From CAZTXD01 sp964617995 (GTDB taxonomy: Bacteria > Actinomycetota > Acidimicrobiia > Spongiisociales > ZC4RG35), in assembly GCA_964617995.1 (NCBI GenBank), contig CAZTXD010000138.1, positions 1 to 9,643 of the forward strand: a stretch of 9,643 bases of DNA, given 5' to 3'. Under the pieces are notes generated by a model that saw only the letters and a list, made by a program, of their open reading frames with translations, searched no databases and had not been told where the DNA came from. Positions 1 to 7,339 of this stretch are shown piece by piece (position 1 is the stretch's first letter; each line of letters starts with the position of its first letter). Both the position numbers and the translations under genes were made by a program.

Positions 1-40
1 CGCGCATCAAATGCGCGCCATAGCGCGCATTTGATGCGCG
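1..40. repeat. Perfect 18-bp inverted repeat, nested palindrome
   Basis: Positions 1-18 and 23-40 are exact reverse complements separated by the 4-nt loop CATA. Each arm is itself a small hairpin: CGCGCAT, a 3-nt spacer (CAA or TTG), then ATGCGCG, so the heptamer or its complement occurs four times (1-7, 11-17, 24-30, 34-40). The DNA could form one long hairpin or two small ones. It lies upstream of the reductase gene and touches the window edge, so it may be longer. The + strand downstream is AAAACGGG with no T-run, so it is not a canonical intrinsic terminator in that direction. It could be a terminator read on the other strand, a REP-like element or a protein-binding site; the sequence does not decide. 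Confidence 0.85.
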
Positions 41-76
41 AAAACGGGAGGGGCGCTAGTGTGTCCTCGTGGTTGG

Positions 77-89
77 CAACCGGTTTCCA
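77..89. promoter_or_regulatory. Candidate operator, copy A (CAACCGGTTTCCA)
   Basis: A 13-bp sequence with the palindromic core AACCGGTT lies about 36 bp before the chosen start of the reductase gene. The exact reverse complement recurs at 3390-3402 in the other long intergenic region. By eye I found the 8-bp core nowhere else in the window. Its placement ahead of both gene blocks suggests a shared regulator-binding site. No regulator gene is in the window, and I do not recognise the motif as that of a known family. Confidence 0.4.
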
Positions 90-124
90 CACCAGCCCGG
101 GCCGCAGCGAGTTCAGGCCGGGTG

Positions 125-889
125 ATGCCCGGTCCATCTCCAGACCTCACCGGGCGGAATGTCCTCATCACCGGTGCCAGCCGGGGCATCGGAGCAGCGG
201 TGGCGATCCGCGCCGCCGGCTTGGGAGCCGACGTGGCCATCGGGTATCTCGACGGAGCCGGGAAGGCGGAGATCGTGGCCGGCCGGATCGAGGAGATGGG
301 GCGAAGGGCGGTGACGGTATCCGCCGATGTGTCGGTCGCCGGCGAGGCTCGTCGTCTCGTCTCCGAGGCCCGGAGGCAGCTGGGGCCGCTGGACGGTCTC
401 GTCAACAACGCCGGGATGATGCCGGAGACACCCTTTCTCGACATCTCCGAGGAGGAGTGGACGCAGGTGATCGCCACCGACCTGACAGCCGCCTTCCACA
501 CCTGTCAGGCCGCCATCCCGGACATGTTGGATCGGGGCTCGGGATCGATAGTCAACATCTCTTCGCGCCTGGGCCAGATCGGCTGGCCGGGAGTAGCTCA
601 CTACGCCGCGGCCAAGGCAGGCCTCCTGGGCCTCACCAAGTCTCTCGCCCGGGAGTTCGGCCCCCGGGGCATCCGCGTGAACGCAGTTGCCCCGGGTGTC
701 ACCGTCACGGAGATGACCGCAGCGCTCGTGGATTCAGAGGCCGGGAACCGACGCCTGGCCGAGCTCCCCGCCGGACGCTTCGCACAACCCGAGGACGTGG
801 CGGCTGCCGTCGCCTTCCTCCTCTCCGACGACGCCGCCATGTTCCACGGACAGACTCTCTGTCCGAACGGCGGAGGATTCATGCCATGA
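125..889 (+). CDS. Short-chain dehydrogenase/reductase (FabG-like)
   Basis: A 254-residue classical SDR, probably a cytosolic NAD(P)(H)-dependent oxidoreductase acting on a 3-hydroxyacyl/3-oxoacyl or similar alcohol/ketone. The Rossmann glycine motif TGASRGIG is at residues 16-23, NNAG at 94-97, the catalytic Ser at 147 (motif NISS), and Tyr160 and Lys164 form YxxxK. The position that is usually the catalytic-tetrad Asn (in NLxxxF) is Asp119 here (TDLTAAF), a variant I believe occurs in some SDRs. The ATG at 125 gives the usual family length. The frame is open back to GTG 59, but that extension has no SDR homology and would place the 77-89 motif inside the gene. GTG 122 is also possible. It is the first gene of a block with a CoA-transferase and an enoyl-CoA hydratase, so a 3-hydroxyacyl-CoA dehydrogenase role is a fair inference. 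Exact substrate unknown. Confidence 0.88.
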   Translation: MPGPSPDLTGRNVLITGASRGIGAAVAIRAAGLGADVAIGYLDGAGKAEIVAGRIEEMGRRAVTVSADVSVAGEARRLVSEARRQLGPLDGLVNNAGMMPETPFLDISEEEWTQVIATDLTAAFHTCQAAIPDMLDRGSGSIVNISSRLGQIGWPGVAHYAAAKAGLLGLTKSLAREFGPRGIRVNAVAPGVTVTEMTAALVDSEAGNRRLAELPAGRFAQPEDVAAAVAFLLSDDAAMFHGQTLCPNGGGFMP

Positions 890-933
890 GCCAGGCCGCG
901 ACCCGGGAGTCGGAGAGGCGGGAACACCCGTGA
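886..933 (+). other. 15-codon mini-ORF bridging SDR and CoA-transferase
   Basis: An ATG at 886 overlaps the reductase stop (ATGA), and the 15-codon frame (MSQAATRESERREHP) ends in a TGA at 931-933 that overlaps the GTG start of the next gene (GTGA). It fills the 40-nt gap exactly and could carry ribosomes from one gene to the next. The peptide has no recognisable function, and the arrangement may be chance. Confidence 0.2.
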
Positions 934-2489
934 GGCTGGTCGAGGTAGAGGAGGCGGTGGGGCTCATCGGGGACGGAGCCACCGTGATGGTGGGGGGCTC
1001 GGGAGCAGGGCATGCGGTACCGCAGGCTTTCATCGACGCACTGGCCGACCACTTCGACCGCACGGGGCGGCCCCGCCAGCTCACCACGGTGCGGGTGGTG
1101 GGCATCGGGGACTTCGCCGAGCGCGGATTCTCTCAACTGGCCAAGCCCGGGCTGATGGCCCGCACCATCGGATCCAACATCGGCAATGAGCCCGCTCTCG
1201 GTGCCCTCGTCGAGGACGGGCTCCTGGAGGCGTACTCCTTCCCCCAAGGGGTGCTCTCCCAACTCTGCCGCGATATCGCCGCCGGACGGCCCGGGCTCAT
1301 CACCCATGTGGGGCTGGACACCTATGTCGACCCCCGCCAGACCGGGGGCAAACAGGGCCCCGCCACCGACGACCTGGTGGAGGTGATCGAACTGGCGGGA
1401 CGAGAGTGGCTGTTCTTCCGCGCCTTCCCCATCGACGTTGCCGTGATCCGGGGGTCCTCCATCGACGAGGACGGCAACCTGAGCATGACCGATGAGGCCA
1501 TCCGCGGGGAGATGCTGGCAATGGCCATGGCGGCCCGCAATTCCGGGGGGATCGTGATCGCGCAGGCGGCGCGACTCGTGGCGCGCGGAAGCCTGGCACC
1601 GAGAGAGGCCGAGGTGCCAGGCGCCCTCATCGATCACGCCTACGTGGAACCGGACCAGACCCAGACCTATGCCACAGCCGGTTCTCCCTACTACTCGGGC
1701 GCCGTGCGCAAACCGCTCACCGCCCCGCATCCCCTCCCCCTCGACATCCGCAAGGTGATCGCCCGCCGGGCGCTTCTCGAGTTCCGCCCCGGTGACATCT
1801 GCAACCTCGGATTCGGGATCAGCCAGTCGATCGGGCACATCGCCTGGGAGGAGGGCATCGCCGACCGCCTCGTCCTGACGGTGGAGCAGGGCGTGTTCGG
1901 AGGTGTACCGGCCTCCGGAGCCGACGGCGGAGCGGGATTCAACTACCAGGCGCTGCTCGATCAGCCTTCCATGTTCGACTTCTACGACGGGGGCGGCCTG
2001 GACGTAGCCAGCCTGTCGTTCGCCCAGGTCGATGCCCGGGGGAACGTCAACGTCCACCGGTTCCCCGGCCGTCTTCGGGGCCCGGGGGGCTTCCCCAACA
2101 TCAGCGCCAGGACCGACCGGCTCTGCTTCGTGGGCACGCTCACCACCGGCGGGCTGGCGGCAGAGGTGGCCGGAGGCAGGATTCACATCGACGTCGAGGG
2201 CTCGACCCCCAAGTTCGTCGAGGAGGTGGAGGAGGTGACGTTCAACGGCGCGCTGGCCCTGGCCCGGGGTCAGCAGATCCGCTATGTGACCGAACGGGCC
2301 GTCTTCGCCCTCACCGATTCCGGTGTGACCCTGATGGAGGTGGCGGAAGGCTGCGACCCCGAGCGGGATGTGATCGCTCACATGGGTTTCAGACCGGCGA
2401 TCGCCGATAGCCTCGCCATCATGGATCCGGTGATCTTCGCCGAGGAACGGATGGGCATCGCCCGCCGTTTCGACGAGAGAGGAGCATGA
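930..2489 (+). CDS. Acyl-CoA:acetate/3-ketoacid CoA-transferase, two-domain (family I)
   Basis: A 519-residue protein containing both CoA-transferase halves in one chain, like the YdiF/propionate CoA-transferase group; other family I enzymes split these into two subunits. The N-terminal half starts with the glycine-rich VGGSGAG (21-27). The second half begins near residue 280 with FRPGDICNLGFGIS. The expected catalytic glutamate, which forms the covalent glutamyl-CoA thioester in this family, is Glu319 in LTVEQGVFGG. Function: cytosolic transfer of CoA between an acyl-CoA donor and a free carboxylate, activating a short-chain or keto acid. The GTG start at 930 follows GGAGAGG at 912-918. An earlier in-frame start is unlikely because the upstream DNA is the end of the reductase. 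The stop overlaps the next gene. Substrate cannot be read from the sequence. Confidence 0.9.
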   Translation: MRLVEVEEAVGLIGDGATVMVGGSGAGHAVPQAFIDALADHFDRTGRPRQLTTVRVVGIGDFAERGFSQLAKPGLMARTIGSNIGNEPALGALVEDGLLEAYSFPQGVLSQLCRDIAAGRPGLITHVGLDTYVDPRQTGGKQGPATDDLVEVIELAGREWLFFRAFPIDVAVIRGSSIDEDGNLSMTDEAIRGEMLAMAMAARNSGGIVIAQAARLVARGSLAPREAEVPGALIDHAYVEPDQTQTYATAGSPYYSGAVRKPLTAPHPLPLDIRKVIARRALLEFRPGDICNLGFGISQSIGHIAWEEGIADRLVLTVEQGVFGGVPASGADGGAGFNYQALLDQPSMFDFYDGGGLDVASLSFAQVDARGNVNVHRFPGRLRGPGGFPNISARTDRLCFVGTLTTGGLAAEVAGGRIHIDVEGSTPKFVEEVEEVTFNGALALARGQQIRYVTERAVFALTDSGVTLMEVAEGCDPERDVIAHMGFRPAIADSLAIMDPVIFAEERMGIARRFDERGA

Positions 2490-3259
2490 TGACCGACCTG
2501 GTCAGCGTCGAGCCGGGCCCAGTGACGTTGGTGCGACTCAACAATCCCCCGCTGAATCTGGTGACACGCGAGCTCACCGTTCGTCTCGGTGACGTCCTGA
2601 CCGGGCTCGCCTCCGACACAGACCTCCGAGCGGTGGTGATGGCAGGCAACGACAGGGCTTTCTGCGCCGGTTCGGACATCGAGGAGTTCCCCTCGCTATA
2701 CGGACGCGTGGCCGAGGGAAAGCTGCTGCTGGAAGGAGCGGTGTATCGGCGCTTGGCACGCTTACCGGTTCCGGCCATCGCCGCCATAGAGGGGGCGGCC
2801 CTCGGAGGTGGCCTGGAGCTGGCCCTCTGCTGTGACATCCGCGTAGCCGCCGAGACGGCCACTCTCGGACTGCCCGAGGTCGGCCTGGGGGCGATCCCGG
2901 GTTCAGGGGGAACGCAACGACTCCCCCGTCTCCTCGGACCGGGAAGGGCCAAGGAGCTGATACTGACGGGCGAGCCCGTGGACGGTACCCGGGCGGGCGA
3001 GATCGGCCTGGTCGAGCGGGTGGTGACGCCGGGCCGGGCGGAGACGGAAGCACTCGAGCTGGCCACGATCATCGCCGAGCGCGGCCCAATGGCGGTCCGG
3101 GAGGCCAAGGCGGCGATAGACGAGGGTCTCGACCTTCCCCTCGATGCCGGGCTAGCCCGCGAACTCGACGGATCCCAGCGCGTATTCGCATCCGACGACC
3201 TGATCGAGGGCACCGAGGCGTTCCTCGGCAAACGCCGGCCCCGATTCACTGGCATCTGA
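2486..3259 (+). CDS. Enoyl-CoA hydratase/isomerase (crotonase family)
   Basis: A 257-residue crotonase-fold protein of normal length. The oxyanion-hole segment AFCAGSDI is at 58-65, and GGGLELALCCDIRVA follows from 107. Both glutamates that add or remove water in true enoyl-CoA hydratases are present: Glu111 (GGGLEL) and Glu131 (LPEVGLG, followed by IPGSGGTQRLPRL). This favours hydration of a 2-enoyl-CoA over a hydrolase or isomerase role, though crotonase specificity is hard to predict. ATG 2486 overlaps the CoA-transferase stop (ATGA). A second ATG at 2489 is better spaced from GGAG at 2481-2484 (4 nt, against 1 nt) and may be the real start; the difference is one Met. It is the last gene of the first block, which with the reductase and transferase looks like acyl-CoA metabolism. 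Confidence 0.9.
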   Translation: MMTDLVSVEPGPVTLVRLNNPPLNLVTRELTVRLGDVLTGLASDTDLRAVVMAGNDRAFCAGSDIEEFPSLYGRVAEGKLLLEGAVYRRLARLPVPAIAAIEGAALGGGLELALCCDIRVAAETATLGLPEVGLGAIPGSGGTQRLPRLLGPGRAKELILTGEPVDGTRAGEIGLVERVVTPGRAETEALELATIIAERGPMAVREAKAAIDEGLDLPLDAGLARELDGSQRVFASDDLIEGTEAFLGKRRPRFTGI

Positions 3260-3267
3260 GGAGGCGC

Positions 3268-3426
3268 ATGGGAGAGAACGGGTGGCGCGACGGCAGAGTT
3301 TGTGCCAAGATCGACCGCACACACGCAATCGATTGTAGGACGTGCCGCCACCAGCCCAGCGGATTTTCGCTGGCGGCGGCGGGGCATCATGGAAACCGGT
3401 TGACGTGGATCGGCACCCGGTCGTGA
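3268..3426 (+). CDS. Possible small ORF, 52 codons, doubtful
   Basis: An ATG at 3268 follows a perfect AGGAGG (3259-3264) only 3 nt upstream, and the frame stays open for 52 codons to TGA 3424-3426. The predicted peptide has three cysteines (12, 28, 31; the last two in CRTC) and matches no family I know. Third-position G+C is lower than in the neighbouring genes (several TGT, ATC/GAT, CAT and AGA codons). It also overlaps the hairpin and the 13-bp motif. It is more likely a leader region than a protein gene. Confidence 0.15.
   Translation: MGENGWRDGRVCAKIDRTHAIDCRTCRHQPSGFSLAAAGHHGNRLTWIGTRS
3344..3380 (+). other. GC-rich hairpin upstream of the transporter block
   Basis: CCAGCG (3356-3361) pairs with CGCTGG (3368-3373) around the loop GATTTT, and an outer GCCGCC (3344-3349) pairs with GGCGGC (3375-3380) across an asymmetric internal loop. 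No T-run follows, so a standard terminator is unlikely. It lies about 120 nt before the substrate-binding protein start and could be a leader structure or the 3' end of the first transcript. The pairing was found by eye. Confidence 0.3.
3390..3402. promoter_or_regulatory. Candidate operator, copy B (TGGAAACCGGTTG)
   Basis: Exact reverse complement of the 13 bp at 77-89, with the palindromic core AACCGGTT at 3394-3401. It overlaps a TTGACG hexamer (3400-3405) that resembles a -35 box, so a protein bound here could repress transcription of the transporter/hydratase block. It lies about 100 nt upstream of the ATG at 3502. Function is inferred from duplication and position only. Confidence 0.4.
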
Positions 3427-3443
3427 GCCGATGGGTAGCCGAT
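3409..3443. repeat. Clustered GCCGAT repeats
   Basis: AGCCGAT occurs at 3426-3432 and again at 3437-3443, an 11-bp period of about one helical turn. An inverted copy, ATCGGC, lies at 3409-3414. The first direct copy and its flank, GAGCCGATGGG (3425-3435), recur exactly at 4899-4909 just after the substrate-binding protein gene. Possible binding sites for a regulator, but short and GC-rich enough for coincidence. Confidence 0.3.
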
Positions 3444-3501
3444 CGGGAAACAAGAGCATGGATGGATGCCATGAGGAGGCGAAAACGGTGAGGAGGCAGC
3501 A

Positions 3502-4893
3502 ATGACCAAGAGATGGTTGGCCCTGGTGGTGGCCCTGATGATGGTGCTGGCCGCCTGTGGCGACGCCGAGCCGACGGAGACCACGGAGGCTCCCCCGGCG
3601 ACCGAGGCTCCCGAGGAACCCGCCGAGACCACGATGGCTCCCGAGGAGCCGACCGAGACCACCGAAGCAGCGGAGGAGGGTGATCCGATCGTGTTCGGAG
3701 CCTCGCTTCCCCTGACCGGTGAGTTCTCGATCGCCGGCTCCAAGCACGCCGACGGCTACCAGTTCTGCGTGGACGAGCTGAACGCACGCGGGGGCCTCCT
3801 CGGCCGACCCGTGGAGCTGCTGGTCGAGGACAACCGCAGCGACACCGAGGCGACCGTGAACCAGACGGAGCGCTTCATCAGCGTCGAGAACGTCGATGTC
3901 CTGCTGGGCACGTTCTCCAGCCTGCTCACATTCCCCGCCACGACGGTGTCCGAGCAGGCGGGCATGATCTACCCCGTGCCCTCAGGCGGAGCGCTGCGAC
4001 TGTGGGAACGTGGCTACCAGCACATGTTCTACTTCCAGCAGCTACCAGCCGAGTTCACCGGGTCCTCGATCGTCGATCTGATCGACTACTACGACGAGCA
4101 GGGAGTCATCGAGCAGCGGCCCGCCACGGCTGCGCTGATCTACGCCGATGACTTCTTCGCCGCCGCCATCGCCAACGGCTTCGTGGGTGGCACGGTGACG
4201 ATCCCCGACTCCGACGTGGAGGTCGACCTGGCTCCTGGTTACCTCGAGGAGATGGGGATCGAGCTAGTCCTCGAAGAGGTCTGGCCGGTCGGGTTCACGG
4301 ACTGGCTGACCCTGGCCAACTCGATCCGCGCGTCCGGGGCCGAGTTCCTGGCCGTGTCGACAGCCTCACCCGACGAGGCGATCGCCCTGGCCCAGGCGCT
4401 GGCGACCGTCGGATTCCAGGCTCCGCTGGTGTACATGTCCCAGGGAGCACAGACCGAGTTCGGCGAGGCACTCGGCGACATCGCCGACGGGATCGTCATC
4501 CATTCGGTTTGGAGCCCCACGGCCAACTTCGAAGGCCAGCTCGCCGGCGAGACCTACACCAACCGGGACTTCGTCGACGGGTTCACCGAGGCCTCCGGAA
4601 CCGCACCCGACGAGGACGAGGCGATCCCGTTCTCGGTGTGCCAGGGCGTTGCCCAGGCGATCGACGCCACCGGCACCACCGACAACGCCGCCCTGAGCGA
4701 ATGGATGCACGGGCGCTCCGAAGCCGAGCCAGTGAGCACGATCATGGGGACCTACATCTGGGACGAACGGGGCCTTCCCCAGGGCCGCAGCTTCCTGGTC
4801 AACCAGTGGATCGACGGCCAGCTCGAGTTCGTCTTCCCGGTGGGTGAGTTCGAAGGGACGCTCGACCTCGTATACCCGAAGCCGGATTGGTAG
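3502..4893 (+). CDS. ABC transporter substrate-binding lipoprotein (type 1, LivJ/amide-like)
   Basis: A 463-residue exported solute receptor. Residues 1-19 form a lipoprotein signal with a KR charge, a hydrophobic core and the lipobox LAAC, with Cys19 as the lipidation site. Residues 20-58 are a Thr/Glu/Pro-rich low-complexity spacer tethering the protein to the membrane. The ligand-binding domain starts at about residue 60 with DPIVFGASLPLTGEFS, the typical opening of the branched-chain amino acid/amide receptor family (Peripla_BP_6), followed by ELNARGGLLGRPVELLVEDN. The opening does not resemble the urea receptor UrtA closely, and the ligand is unknown. A strong AGGAGG lies 5 nt upstream of the ATG. 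It heads the transporter block and is followed by a terminator-like hairpin, so it is probably made in excess over the downstream components, as is common for ABC receptors. Confidence 0.92.
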   Translation: MTKRWLALVVALMMVLAACGDAEPTETTEAPPATEAPEEPAETTMAPEEPTETTEAAEEGDPIVFGASLPLTGEFSIAGSKHADGYQFCVDELNARGGLLGRPVELLVEDNRSDTEATVNQTERFISVENVDVLLGTFSSLLTFPATTVSEQAGMIYPVPSGGALRLWERGYQHMFYFQQLPAEFTGSSIVDLIDYYDEQGVIEQRPATAALIYADDFFAAAIANGFVGGTVTIPDSDVEVDLAPGYLEEMGIELVLEEVWPVGFTDWLTLANSIRASGAEFLAVSTASPDEAIALAQALATVGFQAPLVYMSQGAQTEFGEALGDIADGIVIHSVWSPTANFEGQLAGETYTNRDFVDGFTEASGTAPDEDEAIPFSVCQGVAQAIDATGTTDNAALSEWMHGRSEAEPVSTIMGTYIWDERGLPQGRSFLVNQWIDGQLEFVFPVGEFEGTLDLVYPKPDW

Positions 4894-4903
4894 GCCACGA
4901 GCC

Positions 4904-4933
4904 GATGGGAGCCCGGGTCACCGGGCTCCCATC
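4904..4933 (+). terminator. Hairpin terminator/attenuator after the receptor gene
   Basis: A perfect 13-bp stem, GATGGGAGCCCGG (4904-4916) with CCGGGCTCCCATC (4921-4933), closes a GTCA loop 10 nt after the receptor stop. Only CCTTC follows, not a long T-run, so termination may be partial. It sits inside an otherwise continuous transporter operon and could reduce transcription into the ATPase and permease genes or protect the 3' end of the receptor mRNA. Confidence 0.7.
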
Positions 4934-4986
4934 CTTCACCACCCCAGCTGCGTAGAGTCCACGACGAGACCGGAGCCCGACTACCG

Positions 4987-5720
4987 ATGTCCCTTCTGGA
5001 GCTACGCGAGGTCACCAAGACTTACGGCGGCATCGTCGCCGTCGACAGGGCTTCGTTCGACGTGGAGCAGGGCAGCATCACAGCTCTGATCGGTCCCAAC
5101 GGTGCCGGCAAGACCACCGTGTTCGACACCATATCCGGGGTCGTCGAACCCGACTCGGGCACGATCCGCCTCGACGGACGCGACCTCACCGGCCTCATGC
5201 CCCACATCGGCGCCAAGCTGGGGCTGGGGCGGACATTCCAGATAACCCGCGAGCTCGCCGACATGACCGTGCTCGAGAACATGGTTGTCTCCACCGTCCG
5301 TTCCGGGTTCCGGAGTCTGATCGGGGGTCGCATGTCCGCCGGGGAACGCCGGCGGGCGATTGACCTTCTCGAGTTCGTCGGCATCGAGCATCTCGCCGAA
5401 GAACCCGCCAAGCGGCTCTCCTACGGCCAGCGCAAGCTACTCGAGTTCGCCGCCGTCCTGATGTCGGAACCCAAGTTGGTGCTGCTCGACGAGCCGGCGG
5501 GAGGGGTCAACCCCGCCCTCCTGGAGCGGATCATGGACCGCATCGAAGAAGTGAACCAGGCCGGAACCACCTTCCTCATCGTCGAGCACAACATGGACGT
5601 GGTGATGCGCCTCAGCCACTCGGTGGCGGTGATGGCGCTCGGCCGCGTGATCCTGCAGGGAACGCCGCAACAGGTACGCGACGACGAACGAGTGCTCGAT
5701 GCCTACCTGGGGGAAGTCTG

Positions 5721-5721
<1 letters not shown>
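4987..5721 (+). CDS. livG: Branched-chain-type ABC transporter ATPase, LivG family
   Basis: A 244-residue cytosolic ATPase that couples ATP hydrolysis to import by the adjacent permeases. Walker A is GPNGAGKTT (36-44), the Q-loop Gln is Gln85 in GRTFQ, the ABC signature is LSYGQRKLLE (144-153), Walker B is LVLLDEP (164-170) and the H-loop is His201 in EHNMD. The segment GLGRTFQITRELADMTVLENM and the AGGVNP D-loop are typical of LivG/UrtD ATPases. ATG 4987 follows GGAG at 4972-4975, a rather long spacing of 11 nt. The stop overlaps the livF start by one base (TGATG), implying translational coupling. The name reflects family membership; transport of leucine, isoleucine or valine is not shown. 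Confidence 0.92.
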
Positions 5722-6463
<742 letters not shown>

Positions 6464-6467
<4 letters not shown>

Positions 6468-7339
6468 CCGACGCCATCCAGGTCCTCATCCTCGGATTGC
6501 TGCTCGGCGGCGTCTACGCGCTGATGGCGTCCGGCCTCACTCTGCTGTTCGGCGTGATGCGAGTCGTCAACCTGGCTCACGCCGCCTTCATCGTCCTGGC
6601 CGCATTCTTCAGCTTCTTCATGTGGGAGGGACTCGGAGTCGATCCGCTGGTCTCCATGATCCTCGCCCTGCCGATCTTCTTCGTATTCGGGGTCGTCATC
6701 TATCGGCTCCTGTTCCCTCGCATCGAGGGAACTGCACGCTACGTCGAGATGACGGTGCTGATGACGTTCGGCCTCGCCTTCATCGCCGAGGGACTGATGT
6801 CGCGCTTCTTCACGGGCATCTTCCGCTCCGCCAGCCCGCCCTACGCTCGCGACGCCTTCATCGTGGGCGATTTCTTCATCCCCACCGGCCAGCTCTACGC
6901 CTCCCTGGCTAGCCTCGGCCTCCTCGTCGGACTGGGGCTGTTCCTCAAGTTCACCCGCACCGGATACGGGGTGAGGGCCACCATGCAGAATCGCGACGCT
7001 GCACAGATCGTGGGTGTCGACGTTCGCCGGGTCTCCACCATCTCCTTCGGGATCGGGATGGCGGTAGCCGGAGCCTCCGGGGCGCTGGTCAGCTTCATCT
7101 TCCCGTTCTTCCCTTCCCGCCACTGGCAGTGGATCGCCATACTCCTCTCCCTCATCGTGCTGGGCGGCCTCGGCAGCATCAAGGGGGCGATCATCGGAGC
7201 CCTCGGCCTGGCCGTGATCAGCTCCTTCGTCAGCGACTCGATCGGAGCGGTCTGGGCTCCCATCACGTTCTTCGGTGCGCTGTTCCTGGTCCTTCTGATC
7301 CGCCCGCAGGGCCTCTTCGGCAGGAGAGCGAGGGCCTGA
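6464..7339 (+). CDS. livH: Branched-chain-type ABC transporter permease, LivH family
   Basis: A 291-residue integral membrane permease. Hydrophobic segments begin right after the start (IQVLILGLLLGGVYALMASG) and recur through the protein, consistent with about eight membrane spans. Family features: GLTLLFGVMRVVNLAHAAF (24-42), the ATPase-coupling loop GYGVRATMQNRDAAQIVGVD (167-186), and a C-terminal LGGLGSIKGAIIGALG followed by RPQGLFG. The GTG start at 6464 overlaps the livF stop and has GGAGGA at 6452-6457 upstream, which supports this start. It pairs with the LivM-type permease that follows to form the translocation channel. Confidence 0.92.

Larger units (their letters stand above)
3260..3501. 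other. Intergenic region between the two gene blocks
   Basis: About 240 bp with lower third-position G+C than the flanking genes. It holds a possible small ORF, a GC-rich hairpin, the second copy of the 13-bp motif, clustered GCCGAT repeats, and the strong Shine-Dalgarno AGGAGG (3491-3496) placed 5 nt before the substrate-binding protein start. A promoter for the transporter block should lie here. TTGACG at 3400-3405 would serve as a -35 element, but I see no convincing -10 hexamer at 16-18 nt from it. Confidence 0.6.

Noticed and set aside
59..124. Upstream GTG start for the reductase
   Set aside because: It would add 22 residues without SDR similarity and put the candidate operator inside the gene; ATG 125 gives the normal family N-terminus.
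879..2381. 500-codon open frame on the minus strand
   Set aside because: It lies fully opposite the CoA-transferase gene, encodes a Gly/His/Arg-rich sequence with no domain, and arises from the high-GC codon pattern of the + strand gene.
3400..3428. Sigma-70-type promoter with TTGACG as -35
   Set aside because: No acceptable -10 hexamer at the right spacing (GTGAGC at 17 nt), so it is mentioned only as context for the operator.
3550..3680. Repetitive DNA as a tandem repeat or CRISPR-like array
   Set aside because: The repetition is coding low-complexity sequence for the Thr/Glu/Pro spacer of the lipoprotein, with irregular units and no spacers.
2419..3747. 442-codon open frame on the minus strand spanning the intergenic region
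   Set aside because: The predicted protein is Ser/Arg/Pro-rich low-complexity sequence antisense to the hydratase and to the receptor start; no family features.
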